The translations under genes were made by a program, and so were the position numbers. Shown here one piece after another: positions 1 through 6,609 of a DNA stretch of 25,233 nucleotides (positions are counted from its first letter, which is position 1; each line of letters opens with the position of its first letter). A model generated the notes under the pieces. That model saw only the letters and a program-made list of their open reading frames with translations. It ran no database searches and was not told the origin of the DNA. Source of the DNA: RGIG3009 sp964389495 (lineage in GTDB: Bacteria; Bacillota; Clostridia; Oscillospirales; Acutalibacteraceae); contig CAYMDU010000014.1 in NCBI GenBank assembly GCA_964389495.1, positions 1-25,233 on the forward strand. Reading direction: 5' to 3'.

Positions 1-550
1 TGTGGAAGTCGTAGTCGGTTTCCACATAGGTGAAGCCGTTGATGCGGCTGATGATATAGGCCGCATCTTTGCCCAGGCCGTTCAGAATCACGCGCAACGG
101 CGTTTTGCGCACTTTGTTGGCCGTGCGCGCAATACCGATGGCGCCTTCGGCTGCCGCAAACGATTCGTGGCCGGCCAAAAACGCAAAGCAAGTGGTTTCT
201 TCGGACAACAGCATTTTGCCCAAATTGCCGTGGCCCAAGCCCACCTTGCGCTGTTCGGCAACCGAACCGGGCACGCAAAACGCTTGCAGACCTTCGCCGA
301 TAACCGCCGACGCTTCGGCTGCTTCTTTCACGCCGCGTTTCAGAGCCAACGCCACGCCCAGCGTGTAGGCCCAAACCGCATTTTCAAATGCGATGGGCTG
401 CACGCCTTTGACAATGGCATTCACATCCACGCCTTTGCTCTCGCACAGAGCACGGCATTCTTCCATGGAACCGAGATCGTTCGCTGCGAGGAATTCCTCG
501 ATTTTTGCAAGGCGTCTGTCCTTGCCTTCAAATTTCACATCGTTCGCCAT
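1..550 (-). CDS. GGGtGRT-family protein, N-terminal part (cut by window edge)
   Basis: The first 183 residues are visible; the C-terminus lies beyond base 1. The ATG at 550-548 follows AAAGGAGG at good spacing. The protein starts MANDVKFEGKDRRL and continues through a helical segment containing FENAVWAYTLGVALALKRG and a Gly/Ala-rich part around GLGHGNLGKMLLSEETT. I recognise this as the GGGtGRT family, which is about 330 residues long and is usually encoded next to an NifU-like Fe-S scaffold protein, as here (16 bp downstream of that gene). The family's biochemical function is not known to me. The gene is presumably co-transcribed from the promoter at 1291-1319. The assignment rests on recalled family sequence and on context. 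Confidence 0.8.
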   Translation of the reverse strand, partial: MANDVKFEGKDRRLAKIEEFLAANDLGSMEECRALCESKGVDVNAIVKGVQPIAFENAVWAYTLGVALALKRGVKEAAEASAVIGEGLQAFCVPGSVAEQRKVGLGHGNLGKMLLSEETTCFAFLAGHESFAAAEGAIGIARTANKVRKTPLRVILNGLGKDAAYIISRINGFTYVETDYDFH

Positions 551-565
551 TGATGCCGCCTCCTT

Positions 566-1258
566 TTATTCTTCACGCGGGTCGATGTACTTCGCCGCGG
601 AATCGAAGCGACCGTACTGACCGATGTTCTTTTCGTATGCTTCGTTGGGTTGCACGCCGTGGCGGATGTCTTCCAACATTTTGCCCAAGCGCACAAACTG
701 ATAGCCGATAACCTCGCCGTCTTCATCCAGCGCGATTTTTGTGACATAGCCTTCGGCCATTTCCAGGTAGCGAACGCCCTTCTTTTTGGTGGAATACATG
801 GTGCCCACCTGCGACCGCAGGCCCTTGCCCAAGTCTTCCAGGCCGGCGCCGATGGACAGGCCGTCTTCGGAGAAAGCCGACTGCGTGCGGCCGTACACCA
901 GTTGCAGGAAAATCTCGCGCATGGCCACATTGATGGCGTCGCACACCAAGTCGGTGTTCAGGCATTCCAGCAATGTTTTGCCGGGCAGGATTTCCGCAGC
1001 CATGGCGGCGGAATGAGTCATGCCGGAGCAACCGATGGTTTCCACCAGTGCTTCTTCGACAATGCCTTCCTTAATGTTCAGTGTGAGTTTGCAGGTGCCC
1101 TGCTGCGGAGCGCACCAGCCCACACCGTGCGACAGACCGGAAATATCCGCAATCTGTGTGGCTTTCACCCATTTGCCTTCTTCGGGGATGGGTGCCGGGC
1201 CGTGGTGCGGCCCTTTTTTCACGATACACATCTGTTCGACTTCGTGGGAATAGTTCAT
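566..1258 (-). CDS. NifU-like iron-sulfur cluster assembly scaffold protein
   Basis: This 230-residue protein is related to the NifU/IscU N-terminal scaffold domain but is longer than classical IscU (about 130 residues). Candidate cluster ligands are C49 (GVGWCAP), C56, C77 (ETIGCSGMTHSA) and C99/C106. The GCSGM segment resembles the conserved cysteine loop of IscU. The C-terminal half (about 125-230) has no classical counterpart and appears specific to the clostridial version paired with GGGtGRT proteins. The ATG at 1258-1256 is preceded by AAAGGAG. It is the first gene of a two-gene operon, with a consensus promoter just upstream. Its role is probably Fe-S cluster assembly or transfer; the client is unknown. 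Confidence 0.82.
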   Translation of the reverse strand: MNYSHEVEQMCIVKKGPHHGPAPIPEEGKWVKATQIADISGLSHGVGWCAPQQGTCKLTLNIKEGIVEEALVETIGCSGMTHSAAMAAEILPGKTLLECLNTDLVCDAINVAMREIFLQLVYGRTQSAFSEDGLSIGAGLEDLGKGLRSQVGTMYSTKKKGVRYLEMAEGYVTKIALDEDGEVIGYQFVRLGKMLEDIRHGVQPNEAYEKNIGQYGRFDSAAKYIDPREE

Positions 1259-1290
1259 GTTCGTACTCCTTTCGGGTTTATACTTTCTTT

Positions 1291-1319
1291 ATTATATCCT
1301 GATTTGCGCCGAAACGCAA
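1291..1319 (-). promoter_or_regulatory. Sigma-A promoter for the Fe-S scaffold / GGGtGRT operon
   Basis: On the minus strand TTGCGT (1319-1314) is followed after 17 bp by a perfect TATAAT (1296-1291). The start codon lies 33 bp downstream of the -10 box, leaving room for the AAAGGAG site. Confidence 0.75.
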
Positions 1320-1374
1320 GAGGTTGTCCGCGGTTCTCACAAATTTTTTGTGTTTGGAAACCGGCAGCCCTCAA

Positions 1375-1404
1375 AAAAGGAGAAAACCGCTGTTTTCTCC
1401 TTTT
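1375..1404 (-). terminator. Rho-independent terminator after the coaD / coiled-coil gene pair
   Basis: A perfect 13-bp stem (AAAAGGAGAAAAC pairs with GTTTTCTCCTTTT) closes a 4-nt loop, and T residues follow on the minus strand. It lies only a few bases past the stop codon at 1410. Confidence 0.85.
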
Positions 1405-1409
1405 GTTTC

Positions 1410-1874
1410 TTATTGTTCGTCTTTGGCAGCCGGGCGACGCAACATCTGCCGTGCCTGATGCACTTCGCCCACTTGCTTGGTTAAGGTTTCTTCGCAACGT
1501 TTGAGCAAATCTTCCGCAAAGTCCTGGGTGCCCTTGCGCATTTCGCGGCACTTCTGTTGCGTTTGCAACATGATTTCGTTGGCACGCTGCTGTGCCTGCT
1601 TCACAATTTCTTCCTGTGTTACCAGCGCGTGTGCGCGTTCTTCGGCTGCCCGCACAATGTCTTCGGCTTCCTTTTTGGCGGTGGTGATGATGTCGGTTCT
1701 GTCGGACACGATGGACTTTGCTTGACGAATTTCGCTAGGCATGTTACCGCGAATGTCGTCCAGCATATCCCGCAGGCGGTCTGCCTCAATCAGGCATTTT
1801 CCGCCGGACAGCGGCATACCCCACGCTTTATCAATCATTTCGTCGATTTCGTCCAGTATGTTTTCAATGCTCAT
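1410..1874 (-). CDS. Coiled-coil protein (DivIVA / V-ATPase subunit H-like)
   Basis: This 154-residue protein is almost entirely helical and rich in charged residues, Ala and Gln, with no membrane segment. The stretch from about residue 50 to 140 (KKEAEDIVRAAEERAHALV and onward) has coiled-coil character like proteins auto-annotated as vacuolar ATPase subunit H or DivIVA-like. The N-terminus (MSIENILDEIDEMIDKAWGM) looks like a membrane-proximal or dimerisation segment. It overlaps the coaD stop codon by the ATGA motif (1871-1874), so the two are translationally coupled, and it ends the rsmD-coaD transcription unit. Function unknown; a structural or division-related role is only a guess. Confidence 0.75.
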   Translation of the reverse strand: MSIENILDEIDEMIDKAWGMPLSGGKCLIEADRLRDMLDDIRGNMPSEIRQAKSIVSDRTDIITTAKKEAEDIVRAAEERAHALVTQEEIVKQAQQRANEIMLQTQQKCREMRKGTQDFAEDLLKRCEETLTKQVGEVHQARQMLRRPAAKDEQ

Positions 1875-2362
1875 GATTCTTCATTCCTTCCGTATTTTTG
1901 TAAAATATCTTTAACCGTGCACGCCGGCACAAACTCACGAATATCCCCACCGAGCTTGGCCACTTGTTTCACCAAGCTGGAAGAAAGATACATGTGCTCC
2001 GCACCCGTGGCAAGAAACACCGTTTCCACATCGGGATTGAGCTTTCGGTTGGTGAGAGCCATTTGAAATTCGTATTCGAAATCCGACATGGCACGCAACC
2101 CTTTAACAATCACGCTTGCCTGCTTTTCGCGCGCGTACTCCGCAAGCAAGCCGTCGTAGGCATCCACTTCCACATTGGGCATGCCCGCCGTGGCGCGTTG
2201 CAACAGTTCCACCCGCTCGGCCGCCGTGAAAAGCGGTTGCTTGTTTTGGTTGGCCATCACCACCACCATCACGCGGTCGAACATGGCCGCCGCGCGAGAA
2301 ACAATTTGCAAATGCCCGTTGGTAACCGGGTCAAAACTGCCCGGACAAATTGCCAACTTCAT
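1871..2362 (-). CDS. coaD: Phosphopantetheine adenylyltransferase
   Basis: CoaD makes dephospho-CoA from 4'-phosphopantetheine and ATP, the penultimate step of coenzyme A synthesis, in the cytoplasm. The 163 residues match the family's usual length of about 160. The N-terminus MKLAICPGSFDPVTNGH holds the nucleotidyltransferase TxGH motif (T14-H17). Further landmarks are VIVKGLRAMSDFEYE and the C-terminal SSSLVKQVA nucleotide-binding segment. The ATG follows GAGGAG and lies 10 bp beyond the rsmD stop. The rsmD-coaD order is widespread in Firmicutes. Confidence 0.97.
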   Translation of the reverse strand: MKLAICPGSFDPVTNGHLQIVSRAAAMFDRVMVVVMANQNKQPLFTAAERVELLQRATAGMPNVEVDAYDGLLAEYAREKQASVIVKGLRAMSDFEYEFQMALTNRKLNPDVETVFLATGAEHMYLSSSLVKQVAKLGGDIREFVPACTVKDILQKYGRNEES

Positions 2363-2372
2363 ACGGTTCTCC

Positions 2373-2915
2373 TCACTTTAACGCTTTGCGGTATAGCCGC
2401 ACCGTTACGCGGCCGTAGCGATAGGTGCGTTCCAGCAACAGTTCCCCGACCGTGTCGGGCAATTCGGCTGTTCGGTCGCTTTCGCAAAGCACCGCACCGC
2501 CCGGTGCCACCATGGCAGACAACAACTGCAAACACGGAAGATGCAACCCGGAGGCATACGGCGGATCGAGGAACACCATGTCGAAGGTTTCGCGACACTG
2601 CCGCAAATAGGACAACACATCGGCATTGTGTATCGCCGCCATTTCCGACAGCTTGGTGGCCACACTGTTGCGCCGAATCACTTCCACCGCTTCCCGACTG
2701 TGATCGACAAACACGCACTTGGCCGCCCCGCGGCTGAGTGCTTCCAGCCCCATTTGGCCGGAACCGGCAAACGCATCCAGCACCCGCCGGCCTTCCAATT
2801 CAAAGCAAACAGCGGAAAACACACCTTCCTTCACGCGTTCCACTGTGGGGCGTGTGTCCAGCCCGGCCAGCGTTTCCAGCCGGCACCCTTTTGCCTTTCC
2901 TGTTATAATTCTCAT
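2373..2915 (-). CDS. rsmD: 16S rRNA (guanine-966 N2) methyltransferase RsmD
   Basis: RsmD methylates G966 of 16S rRNA in the 30S subunit using SAM. The 180-residue protein begins MRIITGKAKGCRL, the canonical start of the family. It carries the SAM-binding motif LDAFAGSGQMGLEALSRGA (residues 46-64) and the catalytic DPPY at 117-120. No Shine-Dalgarno sequence precedes the ATG at 2915-2913. Instead a consensus promoter ends only 9 bp upstream, so the transcript should start at or next to the ATG. Transcription from metK may also read through, since no hairpin separates the two genes. There is no better internal start, because the first residues are conserved in the family. Confidence 0.95.
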   Translation of the reverse strand: MRIITGKAKGCRLETLAGLDTRPTVERVKEGVFSAVCFELEGRRVLDAFAGSGQMGLEALSRGAAKCVFVDHSREAVEVIRRNSVATKLSEMAAIHNADVLSYLRQCRETFDMVFLDPPYASGLHLPCLQLLSAMVAPGGAVLCESDRTAELPDTVGELLLERTYRYGRVTVRLYRKALK

Positions 2916-2924
2916 AATACAAAT

Positions 2925-2953
2925 ATTATCCCATGTTTTTGATTGCTTGTCAA
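2925..2953 (-). promoter_or_regulatory. Promoter for rsmD giving a near-leaderless mRNA
   Basis: TTGACA (2953-2948) and GATAAT (2930-2925) are separated by exactly 17 bp on the minus strand. The -35 box overlaps the metK stop codon (2952-2950). The rsmD ATG begins 10 bp from the end of the -10 box. Confidence 0.7.
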
Positions 2954-4140
2954 CTATTTTCTACAAGGGCTTTCAGCGCTTCGGCTTTGTCGGTTCGTTC
3001 CCAAGCCACCGCCAAATCTTCACGGCCGACATGCCCATAGGCTGCCAGCGCGCGGTATTGCGGGCGACGCAATTTCAAGGTGTCGATAATCGCTGCCGGG
3101 CGGAAATCGAACACCGCTTCCACTGCGGCTGCCAATTTTTCATCCGACACCACACCGGTTCCGTGCGTGTCTACCCGCACCGATACCGGCCGTGCCACGC
3201 CGATGGCATAGGCCACCTGCAATTCGCAGCGTTCCGCCAACCCGGCCGCCACCACATTTTTGGCCGCATACCGTGCCATGTAGGTGGCCGAACGGTCCAC
3301 CTTGGTGGGGTCTTTGCCGGAAAAGGCACCGCCGCCGTGACAGGCATAGCCGCCATAGGTATCCACAATAATCTTGCGGCCGGTTAGGCCGCTGTCACCC
3401 TGCGGGCCACCCACAACAAACCGCCCGGTGGGGTTCACAAAAATATTGGTGTTTTCATCCAGCAATTCTGCCGGCACAATCGGGCGAATCAGTTTTTCGG
3501 TGATGTCGGCACGGATGGTTTCCAGCGAAACCGCTTCGTCGTGTTGTGTGGACACAACCACCGCTTCCACACGCACCGGTTTGTCGTCTTCGTATTCCAC
3601 CGTGACCTGTGTTTTTCCGTCGGGACGCAGATACGGCAACTCGCCGCTTTTGCGCAACGCCGTCAGCCGGTAGGCCAACCGGTGCGCCAACGCAATGGGC
3701 AATGGCATCAATTCCGGCGTTTCGGTGCAGGCATACCCGAACATCAGTCCTTGGTCGCCGGCGCCGATCCGATCGTATGCGTCGTTATCGCCGGTTCCGC
3801 GCACTTCCAATGCCTCGTTAACGCCCATGGCGATATCCGGCGATTGCTTATCCAACATGGTTAGCACAGCGCAGGTGTTTCCGTCGAACCCGGCACCTTC
3901 CCCTTGGTAGCCGATATCGCAAATCACCTCACGCGCCACCGAAGGAATGTCCACCGTGGCCGAGGTGGTGATTTCGCCCATCACCAACACCATGCCCGTG
4001 GTTGTTACGGTTTCGCATGCAACATGAGCTTGCGGGTCTTGTGCCAAAATGGCATCCAGCACCGCATCGGAAATTTGGTCACACACTTTGTCGGGGTGAC
4101 CTTCCGTTACCGATTCGGATGTAAAAAAATGTCTTGCCAT
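2950..4140 (-). CDS. metK: S-adenosylmethionine synthetase
   Basis: MetK forms S-adenosylmethionine from methionine and ATP. The length of 396 residues is typical. Visible landmarks are SEGHPDK-type motif VTEGHPDKVCDQISDA (residues 11-26), GAGDQGLMFGYA, and the glycine-rich phosphate loop GGGAFSGKDPTKVDRS. The ATG at 4140-4138 follows GGAGGA. The gene is controlled by the SAM-I riboswitch and terminator immediately upstream, giving feedback repression by its product. The product SAM is also the substrate of the downstream RsmD. Confidence 0.98.
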   Translation of the reverse strand: MARHFFTSESVTEGHPDKVCDQISDAVLDAILAQDPQAHVACETVTTTGMVLVMGEITTSATVDIPSVAREVICDIGYQGEGAGFDGNTCAVLTMLDKQSPDIAMGVNEALEVRGTGDNDAYDRIGAGDQGLMFGYACTETPELMPLPIALAHRLAYRLTALRKSGELPYLRPDGKTQVTVEYEDDKPVRVEAVVVSTQHDEAVSLETIRADITEKLIRPIVPAELLDENTNIFVNPTGRFVVGGPQGDSGLTGRKIIVDTYGGYACHGGGAFSGKDPTKVDRSATYMARYAAKNVVAAGLAERCELQVAYAIGVARPVSVRVDTHGTGVVSDEKLAAAVEAVFDFRPAAIIDTLKLRRPQYRALAAYGHVGREDLAVAWERTDKAEALKALVENS

Positions 4141-4161
4141 TAAAAATCCTCCTTTTTCGAC

Positions 4162-4189
4162 AAAAACGCCCCGACACGAAATCGGGGCA
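4162..4189 (-). terminator. Intrinsic terminator of the SAM-I riboswitch
   Basis: On the minus strand GCCCCGA pairs with TCGGGGC around a short loop, followed by GTTTTTG. It lies between the aptamer and the metK ribosome binding site, as expected for an expression platform that stops transcription when SAM is bound. Confidence 0.85.
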
Positions 4190-4198
4190 TTGTATGCA

Positions 4199-4295
4199 CC
4201 TCATCTATCGGCCAAAACCGCAGGACTTGGCACCTTGCACACTGGCAGGTTGCCGGACTTCTCAGGGCCTGTTCCCTCCGTCACTCTTGATAAGG
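4199..4295 (-). promoter_or_regulatory. SAM-I (S-box) riboswitch aptamer upstream of metK
   Basis: Read on the minus strand, the element has the hallmark order of S-box RNAs: CTTATCAAGAG, then GGAGGGA, then GGCCCTGAGAAGTCCGGCAA, then GGTGCCAA and a closing GATGAGG. The P1 helix can be drawn as CCTTATC (4295-4289) with GATGAGG (4205-4199), seven pairs including one G-U. A terminator follows directly. Low SAM should leave metK on; high SAM should turn it off. Confidence 0.96.
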
Positions 4296-4319
4296 ACCTA
4301 TTCTTTTTACAGCCTATTT

Positions 4320-4348
4320 AGTATAGCGCACCGAAAGCGGTTTGTCAA
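4320..4348 (-). promoter_or_regulatory. Sigma-A promoter for the SAM riboswitch / metK
   Basis: TTGACA (4348-4343) and TATACT (4325-4320) with 17-bp spacing on the minus strand. The aptamer begins about 25 bp downstream. The promoter sits just after the stop codon of the preceding gene (4357). Confidence 0.85.
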
Positions 4349-4356
4349 CAACCAAT

Positions 4357-5211
4357 TCACGAAAGCAAGGTGATGGTGTGTTTCACGCGGAAAGTGTCGC
4401 CCGCTTCAATGCGGCGAATTCCTTCTTTTTCCGGCAAATCGCCGCGAAAATCGGTCCAGCTCGGCAACCCGCACCACGGTTCAATACACGCAAACGGTGC
4501 CCCCGGTTTGCTCCAAATGAGCAACGTTTCCGCCCCGTCAAACGCCACTTTGACACCGCGCCCACTGGCCCGGTTTCGCAAGGTTACTTCTTTGGATTTA
4601 AGATTGAGAAACACCAGCGCATCAATAACAAAATAGTCGTCTTTCAGCGGCAGCACACCCTTTGGCGCCTCCACGGTGTAGGTTTCGTGCATGAGGCCGT
4701 CACCGACAACATAGGACTCCAACGGTTCTTCGTGTTCAAACACCACATCGTAGGCCGACAGCCCTTCCGGGCAACAATACGCTTCGTGCGAACCGATGGA
4801 CGCATACAGCGGGCTATCCTGCATGGGATTGGTGATGGCATAGCTCACATCGATTTGATTTTCCTTTAAAGCGTACTTCACACGCAATTCAAAGGCAAAG
4901 GGATAGCACGCCCGCGTTTGCTCCGTGTCGCGCAACACAAACACCGCTTCGGTATCTGTTACCGATTCCGGCAAAAATTCGTTGTCGCGGGCAAATCCGT
5001 GCAAATTCATGGAATAGGTTTTCCCCTCGTAGCGGTATTCGCCGTTTCTCACTCGCCCGCAAACCGGGAACAACACCGGTGCATGGCCTTTCCAATACGC
5101 CGGATCGCCGTTCCACAAGTATTCGGTTCCGTCTGCCGCGGTGACAGATTGCATTTCCGCTCCGTGTGTGCTGATAACAACCTGCAAGCAGTCGTTTTTT
5201 AAAGTGATCAT
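4357..5211 (-). CDS. Aldose 1-epimerase family protein (LacX/YihR-like)
   Basis: This 284-residue protein has the galactose-mutarotase fold (PF01263-type). It is closest by eye to the LacX-like branch, which is short and of uncertain substrate. Recognisable features are the N-terminal ISTHGAEMQSVTAADGTEYLW, LHGFARDNEF, the presumed catalytic histidine in YASIGSHEAYCCPEG, and EPWCGLPSWTDF near the C-terminus. I take the ATG at 5211-5209 as the start because GGAAGGGGA precedes it; the open frame continues upstream but contains the promoter. It is a single-gene unit with its own promoter. The likely role is anomer interconversion of a sugar; the physiological sugar cannot be told. Confidence 0.88.
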   Translation of the reverse strand: MITLKNDCLQVVISTHGAEMQSVTAADGTEYLWNGDPAYWKGHAPVLFPVCGRVRNGEYRYEGKTYSMNLHGFARDNEFLPESVTDTEAVFVLRDTEQTRACYPFAFELRVKYALKENQIDVSYAITNPMQDSPLYASIGSHEAYCCPEGLSAYDVVFEHEEPLESYVVGDGLMHETYTVEAPKGVLPLKDDYFVIDALVFLNLKSKEVTLRNRASGRGVKVAFDGAETLLIWSKPGAPFACIEPWCGLPSWTDFRGDLPEKEGIRRIEAGDTFRVKHTITLLS

Positions 5212-5244
5212 GGTATTCGTCCCCTTCCGACAATCTTCCTTATC

Positions 5245-5272
5245 AGTGTACCACATTTTTGAAAAATAGCAA
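5245..5272 (-). promoter_or_regulatory. Promoter for the aldose 1-epimerase gene
   Basis: TTGCTA (5272-5267), 16-bp spacer, TACACT (5250-5245) on the minus strand. The ATG is 33 bp downstream of the -10 box. Confidence 0.6.
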
Positions 5273-5279
5273 CTGTTTT

Positions 5280-6560
5280 TTACCGATCTTCCCGCACGGT
5301 AAACAGGGTTCTTGTTAATGTCCACAGCGGTGCATAGTAACTCATCACATTCCACACGCCCATACCAAACAAGGACTCCCCGCCAACCAACCGCAACTTT
5401 GCCTCCAAACTGCGCGCATCTTCAAACCACACCTCGTGTGCCCGTCCGTCAACAGCCGTGTACCGGAAAAAGGGCGATTGTGCCACCTCGTCGTATTGGA
5501 TCTCCGCGCCCCGATTTCGAGCCAGCCACAGTGCTTCGTTGTTGGAAATGGTGCGTGCCCGCTCACCTTCCCGCCGTGGCAACGCCCAATCGTAGGCGTA
5601 GTTGGGTATTCCCATGAAAATTTTATAGGCCGGAATGCGGCTAAGTCCGTATCGCACCACCTGTTCCACCTTGTCTATCGGGGCAATGGCCATCGGCTCG
5701 CTGTACGCATAGCCCCATTCATAGGTCATCAGCAGCACACCGTCTGCCGCCGCTCCCAACCGCGCATAATCGTGCGCTTCGTACAGCACGCCGCTTTGAT
5801 TGTCGGATGTTTTCGGCGCCAGCGCCACAAAGGTCAGTTTTCCCTGCGGACGCAACCGGTCGGCCAGTTCGCTCACAAACACCACATAGTCGTCGGCATT
5901 TTCGGGCGGGATAAACTCAAAGTCCACATCCACCCCACGATACCCCTTTTCTGCCATAACCCGGTCCACCTCGTCAACCAACCGGGCCCGTGCCTGCGGA
6001 TTGCCCAACATTGCCGCTGCATTTTCGCTGCTGAATCCGCCGCTTTCGTTCAACGCCGTCAAAAGCATCATCGGTGCTGCCCGGCTGTCTGCAACCAACA
6101 ACAGCACCTCGCCGTCGTTCGCCGAAATCAGCCCTCCCTGCGGTGTAATTCCGTAACCGAAAACCGTCAGATAGGTCAAATCCGGCAAAACACGTTGCAA
6201 AACCTGCCCGTCAACGGTGTCATAGGCATACCCGCTCACCGCCACCGTTCCCAATTTCGGAACACCGCCGCGAATAATCAGCACTTGCCCCGGAACCAGC
6301 ATTTCCGGATTGGTCAGTTGCGGGTTTTGATACAAAATATCATCCGGAGCTACCCCGTATCGATTGGCAATCCCGGTTACCGTGTCACCCGCTTGCACAG
6401 TATAGGTTTCTGTCGGCGGCAAAATAATCAACGATTCCCCTACCGCCAGCGGTGTTGTTTCCGTTAGCCCGTTGTCTTCGGCAATCTTGGCCAAAGGCAC
6501 ATTCCATTGTCTTGAAATCGACAGCAGCGTATCGCCGGCCTGCACAGTATAAATTGTCAT
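5280..6560 (-). CDS. LysM-GH18 spore peptidoglycan hydrolase, SleL/YaaH-like
   Basis: The 426-residue protein has two LysM peptidoglycan-binding domains (about 2-47 and 53-97) and a glycoside hydrolase 18 domain (about 105-420). The GH18 catalytic motif is GVDVDFEF at 209-216, with E215 as the expected acid/base. No signal peptide is seen, which is usual for SleL/YaaH/YdhD-type proteins made in the mother cell and packed around the spore. SleL is an N-acetylglucosaminidase acting on cortex fragments during germination. It therefore supports an endospore-forming host. The ribosome binding site GAGGTG lies inside the upstream hairpin (see findings). No sigma-A promoter was recognised in front, consistent with a sporulation sigma factor or with read-through. 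Confidence 0.9.
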   Translation of the reverse strand: MTIYTVQAGDTLLSISRQWNVPLAKIAEDNGLTETTPLAVGESLIILPPTETYTVQAGDTVTGIANRYGVAPDDILYQNPQLTNPEMLVPGQVLIIRGGVPKLGTVAVSGYAYDTVDGQVLQRVLPDLTYLTVFGYGITPQGGLISANDGEVLLLVADSRAAPMMLLTALNESGGFSSENAAAMLGNPQARARLVDEVDRVMAEKGYRGVDVDFEFIPPENADDYVVFVSELADRLRPQGKLTFVALAPKTSDNQSGVLYEAHDYARLGAAADGVLLMTYEWGYAYSEPMAIAPIDKVEQVVRYGLSRIPAYKIFMGIPNYAYDWALPRREGERARTISNNEALWLARNRGAEIQYDEVAQSPFFRYTAVDGRAHEVWFEDARSLEAKLRLVGGESLFGMGVWNVMSYYAPLWTLTRTLFTVREDR

Positions 6561-6562
6561 AA

Positions 6563-6599
6563 AAACACCTCACTGCACTATATGTGCGGTGAGGTGTTT
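6563..6599 (-). terminator. Hairpin terminator after the MBL gene, abutting the SleL-like start
   Basis: An 11-bp perfect outer stem (AAACACCTCAC with GTGAGGTGTTT), extended by an inner GCAC/GTGC helix, is followed on the minus strand by five T residues that run directly into the ATG of the next gene. Confidence 0.75.
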
Positions 6600-6609
6600 G
6601 CCATACCGG

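Noticed and set aside
5436..6467. Open frame of 343 codons on the plus strand opposite the LysM-GH18 gene
   Set aside because: Antisense shadow: His/Gln/Arg-rich, no start signal, no domain.
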